Source: a virus. Taken from it: 38,171 nt of DNA. Within the stretch, counting starts at the first letter, position 1; every line of letters starts with the position of its first letter. The notes beneath the pieces are model-generated. The model saw only the letters and a program-made list of their open reading frames with translations. It ran no database searches and had not been told where the DNA came from. Of the stretch, positions 14,260 to 22,694 are shown one piece after another. The translations under genes were made by a program, and so were the position numbers. The stretch spans positions 1 through 38,171 of IMG/VR virus record IMGVR_UViG_3300034404_000018; one strand, given 5' to 3'.

Positions 14260-15471
14260 CTACTGGATGTCCCTTATCTTGCCCTGTCCGGGTAGGAATC
14301 TAGCGACGGTGTCGCCGATGAACCTGTAGACGCCTCTGAACACGAACTGCCTCAGCACCGGGAATAGCTGTGTGTTGGTCTCGAAGTACTCGACGGGCCT
14401 CAGCACGGCGACGCCTAGCCTCGGGGCACCCAGGTTCTCGAAGTCGGTTGTGTCGAGTAGATAGATCCTGCTTATCGTGTCCTTCGCGACATCGGTTGAG
14501 AGCACCATCGGGTAGCCGTATAGCTGGGCGACCCTGAAGCCTGCCTCGTTGCCACTATCGACGTATTGCCATCCCATTGGTCCCGGTGCGATCTTCGCCT
14601 CGGTTATTGGCATATACCTGACGAACTGCAGGTATAGGGCGTTTATCTTAGCCCATGTGTCGGGCCCAGTCAACCATATCCTGCCGGCGGGGTTAGCACC
14701 CTTTATCATGGTCTGCGTGTTCACGGTCTGGATCATGTTATCCGTGAGGGATGTCGGCGTCCCGTTGTTGTGGATTACTACGCCACCGCTCCATGTATCC
14801 GAGTCGAGCCTGTAGAGACCATAGATGTTGATGTTGTTGGATATCGTGGTCGGGACGGCTGTCCCGTAGACGCCCGTTACCTCGCTCTGGCTCGCTACGA
14901 TCTGGTCGAGGCTTATCAATTGGCTGTTGGGGTCTAGGGACGGGACATCGGAACTGCTTGAACCGACCGCCTTAGCGCCCAGCAGGGCGTTTATCTGCTT
15001 CCCGAATTCTCTACCATACCAGATCCTCAGTTGGTTTAAGCCCGCCCAAATGTCGTCGGCACTCCTGGCGGATAGCTCCTCCATCACTTCACTTATCTCG
15101 AAGCTCGTGGCAACGATCTTCGGCTTCGTCCTCAATACCTTGATACCCGGGTAGTACGGGCCCGGGATAGTCCCGGTCTCGGTTGTCACTAGGGATGACT
15201 CGGATGTCACCGATAGGGAGGCGATAGCCCTCCAACCGCTCCTTGGCCAGGTGGTCTTAGGCAGGATCCCGAATATGTTTTGCTCTAGGTTTATCTGCGC
15301 CCAGACCTGGGCGCCGTAGACGATGTTGTAGTAGGACGGGGATAGCTGGGTTGTCACCGTCCCCGCGTCCTTGACGAATTGGACTACGTCGGCGACCGAT
15401 GTGAACGGCGACGGCAGACCGCTGTAGAACCACTCCACGTCCTTAGCCGAGATGTATCTGAACTCGCTCAC
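14260..15471 (-). CDS. mcp: HK97-fold major capsid protein
   Basis: A 403-residue coat protein. It follows the protease and scaffold genes, and its strand-rich composition suits the HK97 fold. The N-terminal arm comes first, then an E-loop-like region (SVTSESSLVTTETGTIPGPYYPG). Next is an extended P-domain helix (IWAGLNQLRIWYGREFGKQINALLGA) and a C-terminal beta domain (RLGVAVLRPVEYFETNTQLFPVLRQFVFRGVYRF is its core). Residues 37-72 contain VTTQLSPSYYNIVYG and AQINLEQNIFG. A near copy of this segment lies in the prohead protease, at both protein and DNA level. It starts at GTG 15471, overlapping the scaffold stop as GTGA. Confidence 0.82.
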   Translation of the reverse strand: MSEFRYISAKDVEWFYSGLPSPFTSVADVVQFVKDAGTVTTQLSPSYYNIVYGAQVWAQINLEQNIFGILPKTTWPRSGWRAIASLSVTSESSLVTTETGTIPGPYYPGIKVLRTKPKIVATSFEISEVMEELSARSADDIWAGLNQLRIWYGREFGKQINALLGAKAVGSSSSDVPSLDPNSQLISLDQIVASQSEVTGVYGTAVPTTISNNINIYGLYRLDSDTWSGGVVIHNNGTPTSLTDNMIQTVNTQTMIKGANPAGRIWLTGPDTWAKINALYLQFVRYMPITEAKIAPGPMGWQYVDSGNEAGFRVAQLYGYPMVLSTDVAKDTISRIYLLDTTDFENLGAPRLGVAVLRPVEYFETNTQLFPVLRQFVFRGVYRFIGDTVARFLPGQGKIRDIQ

Positions 15472-16031
15472 TTGCCTTCACCCCCACCCTCAACCTTGGG
15501 GAGAACCCTGAATTGCACGGGGAGATCCGATGCGGATGCCTTCCCGCTCAGGATCTTCCTGATGAACTCCTGGAACTCACTGCTAGGAGCATTAGACGGC
15601 TCGGGGGACGTTGTCGCCTCGGGTCTCGGCGTTGACACGGCTTTAGCCTTCTTTTCGGCGATCCTCTTTTTCAGCTCCTCCAATTTCTTTTTGACCTCCT
15701 CGCTCTTATACACCTTCTCGGGTCTCGCCTGCCTCCTCTTCTCCAGCATCCTCCTCAACATGAGCTTTTTAGCGATGCGGGAGGCATCCTTCATCCTCTC
15801 TTCCTCGAGCTTCTTCCTAAGGCTCTTCACCACGACTTTTTGAATGAGTAGTTTCTTCTCTAGGATGCTGACCTTCTTTTCAAGCTCGCTTACCTTACCG
15901 CTAAGGGCGTCAATCGCCTTCAGCTTCTCCTCAATCGCCTTCCTTAACTCCGCGATGGTGTCGACCGCCTTCTTCAACTCCTCAACCCCTTGAGACGGGG
16001 CTTGAGCCTGTGCCTGGCTCAATACTTCCAC
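15468..16031 (-). CDS. Coiled-coil scaffold-like capsid assembly protein
   Basis: A 187-residue protein dominated by a long heptad-rich, very basic coiled coil (about 17-130, with ELEKKVSILEKKLLIQKVVV at its centre). A Ser/Thr/Pro linker and a short C-terminal segment (FQEFIRKILSGKASASDLPVQ) follow. Position between the protease and the coat protein, and overlap of its stop with the coat start, are typical of a scaffolding protein. The C-terminal end would then bind coat. It starts at GTG 16031. The strong positive charge differs from the acidic scaffold of many phages, so binding to the acidic tail of the protease fusion is possible. It could also be a head decoration or internal protein. 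Confidence 0.6.
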   Translation of the reverse strand: MEVLSQAQAQAPSQGVEELKKAVDTIAELRKAIEEKLKAIDALSGKVSELEKKVSILEKKLLIQKVVVKSLRKKLEEERMKDASRIAKKLMLRRMLEKRRQARPEKVYKSEEVKKKLEELKKRIAEKKAKAVSTPRPEATTSPEPSNAPSSEFQEFIRKILSGKASASDLPVQFRVLPKVEGGGEGK

Positions 16032-16047
16032 CTTCCATCGAGAACGG

Positions 16048-16096
16048 GATTCCCGCGTAAACTAGTTATGCGGGGGAGCGGACGCGGATTAAAAAT
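16048..16096 (-). promoter_or_regulatory. TATA box and leader hairpin before the scaffold-coat genes
   Basis: Minus-strand ATTTTTAATCC (about 16084-16094) is a likely TATA box 55-60 bases upstream of the scaffold start. Between them, CCCGCGTAA (16052-16060) and TTATGCGGG (16066-16074) form a near-perfect inverted repeat with a 5-base loop and one mismatch. It may be a leader hairpin controlling scaffold and coat expression, or a terminator for the gene before it. Confidence 0.5.
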
Positions 16097-16104
16097 GTAT
16101 AAGC

Positions 16105-16542
16105 TTAGAACCCGTGAATCCCGCTACCCGTGACCTCCTTAAACGCGTTGAACGAGTCGAGGAGGGAGACGATCCGCCTCTGGACTTTATCGAGCAATTC
16201 CTTCGCGTCATAGATTTCCACGAGTATCTCGGTGGCGTCCTCTATTAGGTCGCTGTCCCCGCCAATTACCTCCGATATAGCCTTGAACCCCTCGGTAATC
16301 GCCTCGTCCACCTCCCCCCTATCCTCCCCCTCTAGCTCGTCCCGGCTGGAGATAAGCTCATTGAGGGAGCGGAGGAGATCCGCGAGTAGGTTGACGACGT
16401 CCCGGGTCACCCGCCCGTCCTCGACCATCGCCTCTAGGTCGTCGAGCATTTGGATAATTGACTCATAGGCATGCACGGTCAAGTTCTCCATGAGATTCCG
16501 GTAAAGCTCGTCGAAGTCCGCCTTATTTATCTTCCGCATCAT
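16105..16542 (-). CDS. Hypothetical helical acidic protein, 145 residues
   Basis: An all-helical acidic protein with repeated amphipathic helices (HAYESIIQMLDDLEAMVED, VVNLLADLLRSLNELISSRDE, IEDATEILVEIYDAKELLDK). No family is recognised. Tandem ATG codons at 16542 and 16539 are possible starts. It overlaps the end of the protease gene by 20 bases and stops just before the scaffold promoter, so it belongs to the protease transcript. A role in head assembly is suggested by position only. Confidence 0.65.
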   Translation of the reverse strand: MMRKINKADFDELYRNLMENLTVHAYESIIQMLDDLEAMVEDGRVTRDVVNLLADLLRSLNELISSRDELEGEDRGEVDEAITEGFKAISEVIGGDSDLIEDATEILVEIYDAKELLDKVQRRIVSLLDSFNAFKEVTGSGIHGF

Positions 16543-17608
16543 TCTCCGACTTCACCTCTCTAATAGTCGCGAGGAGTTCCCTCAGCTCCCCGGCTAGCCT
16601 CCTAATCACATCCAACAGCTCTTTTTCCTCCTCGCTCGGCTCGGGCGGTAATTCGGGAGACGGCTCGGGGGTCTCTAGATCGGTCTCCTCTTCCGCCTCT
16701 TCCTCCGCTTCCTCTTCCTCCGCCGCCTCTTCGGTCTCCCCGGGTTCCTCTTCGTCGTCGCCGGCTTTTTCAACCCTGGAAGCAGGCTTGGGCTTACGGG
16801 GGGAACCGGTAATGTTTTGCTCAAGGTTGACCTGGGCGGAAGGCTTATCGCCGTAGACGGGGTTGTAGGCACCGGGAGTAGAGGTTGTGACGCTTCCCTC
16901 ATTCTTAGCCTCCCCGACCACCGCTTCCCTACTAGGGGTGGATTCCAGCTTCGGTTTCTTACCCTCCAGCATCTCGCTCACCGCCTTAATCGCCTCGGAG
17001 ACATCCTTGAAGCCGTAGTCGTGATACACGGCGGAGATCCACTTGCAGAAGTCGACCTTGTCCCCGCCCACCTCGTTGAGACATTTCGAGTAGTCGTCCG
17101 CCGACTTCGCCATGTAGTTCACGTACTCGATCCGGGCGTGTGGGTTAGCCGGGGTATCCACGACGCTTATCTCCATGAGCTGGAGGAACGTGATTAAATC
17201 CGCCACATCCTCTTTTCCGTCGTCGCTCTTTACCTTCACCTTCTCCTCTTTACCCACGCCCCCAATGGAGAAGCCGAGCATCTTCCCAGCCTTGATTTCC
17301 TCCCATAGCTGGTCGGCGGGGATCACGCCCCGGTATATCTCCGCCTCGATCCACAGCCCGGGCTTCCCTGTCTCAGGGTGCTTCCTTATCTCCCACCTCA
17401 ATACTTTGCCGACCGGGATGTTGCTGTGACCGTAAATGATTGGGCCGCCCCGCTCCATGAAGTCATACATCGCCCTCTCGAGGACGGCGACTGGTATAAT
17501 ATCGTTCTGGAGATCCTTGACCTCGACGGATGCGAATCCCGCGATAATCCTCTTATCCGGATCGGAGACCACGAGGTGTTGCTTGGGCTGACCCGCCACC
17601 TCAATCAC
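16523..17608 (-). CDS. Prohead protease fused to a scaffold-like region
   Basis: A 361-residue protein. Residues 1-165 form a phage prohead protease domain of the XkdF/S78 type, with H61 in IIYGHSNIPVGKV, S114 in LGFSIGG and the strand MEISVVDTPANP (145-156). It should cleave scaffold and coat arms during capsid maturation. Residues 215-340 are disordered and include a very acidic stretch (284-320), then a C-terminal helix (EEEKELLDVIRRLAGELREL); this half may act as scaffold. Residues 237-274 contain AYNPVYGDKPSAQVNLEQNI, nearly matching coat residues 37-72. It starts at GTG 17608, overlapping the preceding stop as GTGA. Confidence 0.85.
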   Translation of the reverse strand: MIEVAGQPKQHLVVSDPDKRIIAGFASVEVKDLQNDIIPVAVLERAMYDFMERGGPIIYGHSNIPVGKVLRWEIRKHPETGKPGLWIEAEIYRGVIPADQLWEEIKAGKMLGFSIGGVGKEEKVKVKSDDGKEDVADLITFLQLMEISVVDTPANPHARIEYVNYMAKSADDYSKCLNEVGGDKVDFCKWISAVYHDYGFKDVSEAIKAVSEMLEGKKPKLESTPSREAVVGEAKNEGSVTTSTPGAYNPVYGDKPSAQVNLEQNITGSPRKPKPASRVEKAGDDEEEPGETEEAAEEEEAEEEAEEETDLETPEPSPELPPEPSEEEKELLDVIRRLAGELRELLATIREVKSENDAEDK

Positions 17609-18027
17609 CCGCTGTTAGTATTCTTACTCCCGCTGTTATCCCCGCTCTCATAGAGGTTGCCTTTTATCTCGAACTCCTTGCCCTCGGGCGAGACGAGCAT
17701 AGCGTAGTTCTCGGCCACGAACAACACGGAGCCACCGAACAAGACGTCCTTGGTGACCGCCCCCTTCCCGCATTTAATCACCAGCGAGTCACTTAGAGCG
17801 TAGTAGTCCGCGTCCCTGCACTCTCTCGGCTCATCCCGGATCAACGCGATCATCAAATCCTGACCCATCCCCATGAAGATTATCAATCCATCTTGAATCC
17901 TGTAGGCGATGTTGGGGTCGCGCGTGTTCAAAAGCACATATGTTAGAAACTTCCTAGCCTCCTCCTCCCCGAAAACATTGAGGATAATCAACCGCATCCA
18001 CCAAGAGGTCTCGGTAAAGAAATTCAT
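17605..18027 (-). CDS. Hypothetical protein, 140 residues, in the head gene cluster
   Basis: A mixed protein. An N-terminal aromatic and hydrophobic helical part (SWWMRLIILNVFGEEEARKFLTYVLL) is followed by a strand-rich part (DSLVIKCGKGAVTKDVLFGGSVLFVAENYAMLVS), and the tail is disordered and rich in Ser, Gly and Asn. It overlaps the protease start as GTGA. No family is recognised. Its place between portal and protease could fit a minor head or portal-associated protein. Confidence 0.65.
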   Translation of the reverse strand: MNFFTETSWWMRLIILNVFGEEEARKFLTYVLLNTRDPNIAYRIQDGLIIFMGMGQDLMIALIRDEPRECRDADYYALSDSLVIKCGKGAVTKDVLFGGSVLFVAENYAMLVSPEGKEFEIKGNLYESGDNSGSKNTNSG

Positions 18028-18052
18028 GGGCTCAGGACGTTAAGGGGAGATG

Positions 18053-18220
18053 TTACTCGAAAAAGGCTTCCCGGGCTTCCTTATACGGGCTACCCTCTTC
18101 CTCACCGTGATACCAGAGCCAACCGCAGAAAGCATTGCAGTCGTCGGCTATCTCGTGCTCCTTACACGCCTTAATGCAGTTATCCCACCACCGTTTAGGC
18201 GGTCTCTTATCGTCGGGCAT
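18053..18220 (-). CDS. Small protein with twin CX3C motif, 55 residues
   Basis: A short frame with ATG 18220 and stop TAA at 18053-18055. It carries two CxxxC motifs (C15-C19 and C28-C32) eight residues apart, and several tryptophans (W11, W12, W34, W36). The pattern predicts a helical hairpin pinned by two disulfides or a bound metal, and small disulfide-rich proteins are common in hyperthermophilic archaeal viruses. It lies 25 bases upstream of the next gene and just downstream of repeat element D. Name and function are unknown. Confidence 0.6.
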   Translation of the reverse strand: MPDDKRPPKRWWDNCIKACKEHEIADDCNAFCGWLWYHGEEEGSPYKEAREAFFE

Positions 18221-18270
18221 GAACCCACCTCAACACCAGATTAGCGGTTGAACCCAAATAACTGAGACGG

Positions 18271-18408
18271 ACACACCATGATGGGTTGGGGTGTATTTGA
18301 CCTAGCTCAAAACGGGTGGGAGGCATGGCGTGTTTCTGGACTTAACCTCTATGGGATTTCACCATAGGATCCCGCTGGTTTCCCGCGGAGGCTATCATGA
18401 GCACACGC
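18271..18408 (-). repeat. Interspersed intergenic element, copy D (reversed)
   Basis: The minus strand reads, in order: TCATGATAG (about 18392-18400), CTCCGCGGGAAAC, CCTATGGTGAAATCCCATAG (18349-18368), GGTTAAGTCC, AGAAACAC, TTTTGAGCTAGGTCAAA and CCCATCATGGTGTG. The modules match copies A-C, but the 19-20 base centre is itself palindromic (CCTATGG and CCATAG at both ends). It fills most of the 276-base gap between the twin-CX3C gene and the portal. I see no gene in this gap. Confidence 0.72.
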
Positions 18409-18496
18409 GGAAGAGAGATGCCCACCCATAGGAGTCACGGGTTAGAACGGGAGGGGATGCGGTGAAGGGGAAAAGAAGGGGTTGGGGTAAAAGGGT

Positions 18497-20170
18497 TTAA
18501 CCGACTTCCCTCGTCCGGGACTCCGGGGGTAAACCAGGCTCCCCGCTGACCCTCTGCTCCCCGCCCTCGTATCTAAGGGATTCACCCGCTCCCTCGGGTG
18601 CCCCGGAGAACCCCTCGAAGATGCTCCTCCCGGTGAGGGATGATCGCCTCCTCCTCGATGGGCTAAAGAAGTATTTTGACGCGGTCTCCTCGCCCTCCGC
18701 CTTCCCGATAATCTTGAAGTCGATCTCGCCCCGGTCGTTTATCTCGACCTCGACCTCGTAGCCCATCCCCTTCAGCCTCTCAATCAAGTCGAGCTTCGCC
18801 TCCTCAATGTCTATCAGCGTCCTCTCGTCCCTTAGCTCGCTCGGGGCTAGCTCAAAAGTCCAATCGTCAACACCCAACTGCCTCGTCAACCAAGGCAGGA
18901 TTTTCTCGTTAAACAGCCTCTGCTCCATCTCGACCGCCCTGTTCGTCACCAATATCTGCATCACATCCCTCCCGGCACCGTGAGTCTCGCCCAGGAAGAT
19001 AGGCATGACCCCGTAGAGAGCCGTGATAGCCCGCCTCAATTCGTCCCTGTACTCGCCGAAGTCGATATCCCTCAGCTCGAAGCCCATATCAACGTATTGG
19101 ACGTCCGCGTCCGTCGGGAGGACTAAGGGGGTGAGCATGTGCGGATTCACCCTCGCGACCTCCATCATCTTCAGCCACGCCTGCTGGATCTGCTCGGGGG
19201 ACACGCCCTTGAATATTAGGATGCCCCTAGGGCTCCGCATCAAGTGATAGCCCATGAGGATAAAGTAGTCCTGTCTCATTAGGATCATTGCCTTCATCCA
19301 GATCGTCGCCAACGGCGGGTACCCGTAGCCCAGCCCGTAAGTGAACTTCTTTATGTGTAGGACTTCGCCCTCGGAGTAGTAAACGGTTTCCCCGCCCGCC
19401 TTCACGTAGGAGTAATACGCGGGGAGCATCTGCCTCCCGCACTTGGGACACCGGGGTAATTCCCCTTTATCCTCCAGCTCCTTTAACTCGTCGTCGTTTA
19501 TCTCGACCACGCTGCTCCGGTGCGCGGGGCAGAAGAAGGCGTGTTTCCCGGGGTTCAGGACGCCCATCCTCCCGTCCTTATCCATCACCAGCCTCATCCC
19601 CCTCGGGTCAGCCCTCAAAACCTCGACTGGCTCCGCTCCAATCAGCCTGCCTTCTTCGTCGTAGTAATAGTTTTTAATAACCACCAGGAAGGCGTTGTCA
19701 ATCACGTTGAGATCCCAGTCAATCGCTTGGAGGACGTCGATGAGGGACTCGTTGTTCTTGTTAGCATCGCTGATTATGTTTTCCAGGAAGACCCTGTTCG
19801 CCTCATTCGGCTCAACAAAAGACTTGGATCCACACACGGGGCAGACAGCCACGTGCTGGTGGAACTCCGTCCCGCAGTGAGCGCACTTCAGCTCGTATTT
19901 CTTTACTACCCGGATCCCCTTGCGGAACGTCTCCTGGATCAGCGCCCTAATAGACGTCCGGATTATGTCGTTGTTGTAGGCCAGCTCATAGTAGAAGTTG
20001 AGCGGGATAGCGTAGATTGGCATAGCCCCGCTGAAGACCAGGCTGAACGGGACGTAACCCCCGGCGGGTCTCGCATCATACGTCACGACGCCGGCGACAT
20101 CCTCTTTATCCGGAGCCGGGTTCCCGGTGTCCCGCCTGCCCCTCCCAAGAATCCGCTTGAAAAAGCTCAT
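18497..20170 (-). CDS. Portal protein with two zinc ribbons
   Basis: A 557-residue portal that forms the ring at the capsid vertex, binds TerL and later the adaptor. The body matches HK97-type portals: an N-terminal helical start (YELAYNNDIIRTSIRALIQETFRKGIRV), a wing strand region, the stem and crown region GVMPIFLGETHGAGRDVMQILVTNRAVEM, and a disordered C-terminus. Two zinc-binding insertions are visible: C96, C99, C110, C113, and C214, H217, C241, C244. Such ribbons are not part of the minimal fold and may stabilise it at high temperature. It starts at ATG 20170, overlapping the phosphoesterase stop by 4 bases. Confidence 0.9.
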   Translation of the reverse strand: MSFFKRILGRGRRDTGNPAPDKEDVAGVVTYDARPAGGYVPFSLVFSGAMPIYAIPLNFYYELAYNNDIIRTSIRALIQETFRKGIRVVKKYELKCAHCGTEFHQHVAVCPVCGSKSFVEPNEANRVFLENIISDANKNNESLIDVLQAIDWDLNVIDNAFLVVIKNYYYDEEGRLIGAEPVEVLRADPRGMRLVMDKDGRMGVLNPGKHAFFCPAHRSSVVEINDDELKELEDKGELPRCPKCGRQMLPAYYSYVKAGGETVYYSEGEVLHIKKFTYGLGYGYPPLATIWMKAMILMRQDYFILMGYHLMRSPRGILIFKGVSPEQIQQAWLKMMEVARVNPHMLTPLVLPTDADVQYVDMGFELRDIDFGEYRDELRRAITALYGVMPIFLGETHGAGRDVMQILVTNRAVEMEQRLFNEKILPWLTRQLGVDDWTFELAPSELRDERTLIDIEEAKLDLIERLKGMGYEVEVEINDRGEIDFKIIGKAEGEETASKYFFSPSRRRRSSLTGRSIFEGFSGAPEGAGESLRYEGGEQRVSGEPGLPPESRTREVG

Positions 20171-21172
20171 AGCCTAATCACATGGAAAATATTCTCGGAT
20201 CCCCGCTTAATCACGGCGACCTGGGCGGGACGGGAGGCGAAGCCCATCATCCTCGCCAGCTCATCATCGGATAGGAACGTCCCGTTGAAGAACACGGGGA
20301 TCTGCTCGAAGGATATCTTCGGGATGTGGAAGTGACCGAAGTAAGCCTCGGATAACTCACGGTTAGCGGTCGCGTGCATTGTCACGAACCGCCTCACCCC
20401 GTAGTCGGGGATGCCTTGATAAGAGTAGATCCTGGGAGGCGGGGGGTGGCTCGCCAGGATAACCTGACCATTCGGGAGCTTAAAGTAGTCGTTGTGCCTC
20501 TTACTAATATTCGCCTTACCCCCCATCCGCCCCTTGGCTTGAAGCAGGTAAAAGTAGTCGTAGTTCCCCTGCTCATCCTCATTCGTCCTCCCGTGATTAC
20601 CAACTACCCCGTAGAATGCGTCGGCGACCTCGAATAATTCTCGGGATATCTCGAATGCGACATCCACCTGCTCGTTGGGATCCATCTCCTGCTCGTATTC
20701 CTGCCTCGGGTAGATGCTAGCCCCGTCAACATAGTCGCCGAGACCCAGGACGACCAGCGACCCCGCCTCATCCCTAAGCCTAGCCAAATAATCGACGTAA
20801 GCCTTCACCCTCTCGCCCGCCACCCCCGAGTCGAAGGACGGGGTCTTCCTCCCAACGTGGAGATCCGAGAACAAGGCGACCACCATCCCTCCAGCCCCGC
20901 CCCCACCCCCGGTACCCCGGGTTGGAACCGGGATAGCCTTACCCAGGATGAGGGAGAGGCAGGCGTCGAAGTTCTCCTCCCTCGCCTTGACGATCGTCCC
21001 GTTTTTCTCGATGCAGTTCATTATCATTAAGGGTCGCATCATGAATCTAACCGTGTTGTATTTGACCCCGAGCCTCTCAGCTAGCTCCGCGATCTCGATA
21101 CCGCCCCGGCTGTAGGTGAGGAAGAGGGCGTAGTCGCGAGGCGTGATATCCCTCAGTTCAACCCACCTTCAT
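20167..21172 (-). CDS. HTH-metallophosphoesterase, apparent +1 frameshift near the start
   Basis: The main frame (20167-21042, 291 residues) is a calcineurin-like metallophosphoesterase. D60 and H62 lie in FSDLHVG, D103 and D106 in GDYVDG, N149 and H150 in VGNH, with SHPPPP and GHFH later, giving a full two-metal site. Upstream in the same frame lies a clear HTH (GIEIAELAERLGVKYNTVRF) with no ATG, GTG or TTG. ATG 21172, placed after a strong TATA box, reads M-K-V-G then TGA. Skipping one base joins it to the HTH, giving about 334 residues. So this is a programmed +1 shift at UGA or a one-base error. It may act on DNA ends or nucleotides. It lies directly upstream of the portal gene. Confidence 0.75.
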
Positions 21173-21195
21173 ACTTGTTTTGAATATTGAACAAT

Positions 21196-21210
21196 AAACT
21201 TAAAAACGCT
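21196..21210 (-). promoter_or_regulatory. TATA box of the HTH-phosphoesterase gene
   Basis: Minus-strand GTTTTTAAGTTTATTG lies about 25-38 bases upstream of ATG 21172, followed by an AT-rich leader. It supports 21172 as the true start rather than the internal ATG 21042, because there is no comparable signal near 21042. Confidence 0.6.
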
Positions 21211-22687
21211 ATCCGGTTAGAGACTGCTTCCTCCGGATATCCTGGATTGACTCTTCATGGGTGAGGTAATACTCCTTTGGCTTCAACTGATAATCCAGCT
21301 CCCCGCTCCCCGCCTCAATCACGCCGACCACATACGAGTCGCCCCCGTAATTCACGATCGCGTTCGTGAGGAAACCGCTAATCGTGGATACTTCGGGCTG
21401 GAGGATGTTGTGCTTAAAGAAAGGCGTCCCGGGAACCATCATGAGCTTACCCAACTTATTTGAGGTTGAGGGCTTAGCCATCATGTAGAGCCTCGGATCC
21501 CAAGATTTGATGTAGTCCCCATCCCTGCTCAAGAGGAAGTAAGTCCCCGAGGGGTAATCGGGGAACAAGCTGGCATCCCCGTAATCATTAACGGGATAGA
21601 TTTCGGTTTGGCTCGACGGGCTGGTGTCATCCTCAATGTAGAAGACCTTGACCGCATCCATGACCACGAGGAAGTTATTCGGAACTAGCTCATCCCTGAA
21701 CGTGAGGACGAGCCTCCCCTTCTTCTCATTAGCATCCATGTCCACGCTATAATCACAACCCTCATTCGTGATTGAGCCGACTTGACCCCTACAGCACAGC
21801 TTAGCGGTCACGGTGTATCCCGACGGGGAAGCCGTGCTCGGGACGGCGATCCAGACATCAAGGTTCCCGTCAAACTTGAAGGGAAGAGCATAACAAGCCT
21901 CATTATAAGAGGTGTTGAGGCAGACGGTCGACGAGGACGTGACGGTTATCACGGTGCTTATCCTAGAGGGCTTGGTCACGACTTTTAGAATCCGCCTCGG
22001 GGCTAATTGAGTCGAGCCAACGAGGGATGGAACCGCCTCAAAATAGCTTAGGGTTGAAGCCGTGCTCATTATCGCGGGGTTGAATGAATCGGTGTATCCA
22101 TCTATCGCGTCAACCGATTTAACCGCGACCAAATACGGTATGGGGGTTTCCGTGATGGTGCTCAAGACGGTTATCTCGAACGTCCCGAAATGGATCGCAT
22201 AGTCCAGCCCCCCGCCGAAATAGAGCTGGATTATATCGACAAATCTGCTCACTCTCCCCGGCTCAATCATGATGCTCGACTCAAAAGCCCGGGGGGTATA
22301 GGTTATCCCCAGCCCGAAGGAAGCATTCAGGCTTGCCACGATGTTGCTCACGATTGTTGAGAGGGGCGTGGGCGTAGTGATCGAGACGGGGGCGTTGTAG
22401 AGGAGGCTCAGGAAGCTATCCGCCTCGTATTCATAAACGTATTGGATCGCCTCACTCTTCACCGAGGAGATAAACCCTAGGTCGACGGGGACAAGGATGC
22501 TCGTGCTGGAAACCGTGTTGAAATAATAGGCGGTGAAAAGAATGGTCGAGCCAACCGGGAGGTAAGTAGAGGCGTGGAAAACATAGGCGGGCGGGTTCCC
22601 CGCGTTCCTCTCAAATCTCTCGACCACCGCACCCATGAGGGGGAGCCAGGAGCCCGGGGACGCGAGGTTCGTGTAGACCATGAACAA
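21209..22687 (-). CDS. Putative baseplate/tail hub protein
   Basis: A 492-residue, mostly beta protein, downstream of the tape measure and a small tail protein, where tail hub or tail-tip proteins usually lie. It has long Ser/Thr-rich strand regions, a FVDIIQLYFGGGLDYAIHFG segment, a cysteine cluster (CLNTSYNEACYAL, KLCCRG, EGCDY) that may form disulfides, and a polar C-terminus. There is no lysozyme or peptidase motif. It starts at TTG 22687 (SD GGTGA 7 bases upstream) or ATG 22681. Called from gene order; the sequence itself gives no clear family match. Confidence 0.55.
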   Translation of the reverse strand: MFMVYTNLASPGSWLPLMGAVVERFERNAGNPPAYVFHASTYLPVGSTILFTAYYFNTVSSTSILVPVDLGFISSVKSEAIQYVYEYEADSFLSLLYNAPVSITTPTPLSTIVSNIVASLNASFGLGITYTPRAFESSIMIEPGRVSRFVDIIQLYFGGGLDYAIHFGTFEITVLSTITETPIPYLVAVKSVDAIDGYTDSFNPAIMSTASTLSYFEAVPSLVGSTQLAPRRILKVVTKPSRISTVITVTSSSTVCLNTSYNEACYALPFKFDGNLDVWIAVPSTASPSGYTVTAKLCCRGQVGSITNEGCDYSVDMDANEKKGRLVLTFRDELVPNNFLVVMDAVKVFYIEDDTSPSSQTEIYPVNDYGDASLFPDYPSGTYFLLSRDGDYIKSWDPRLYMMAKPSTSNKLGKLMMVPGTPFFKHNILQPEVSTISGFLTNAIVNYGGDSYVVGVIEAGSGELDYQLKPKEYYLTHEESIQDIRRKQSLTG

Positions 22688-22694
22688 TCAGTGC

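Noticed and set aside
19520-20335. 271-codon plus-strand frame opposite the portal gene
   Set aside because: It is a shadow of the portal and phosphoesterase genes. Both minus-strand frames have clear family motifs, and this one has none.
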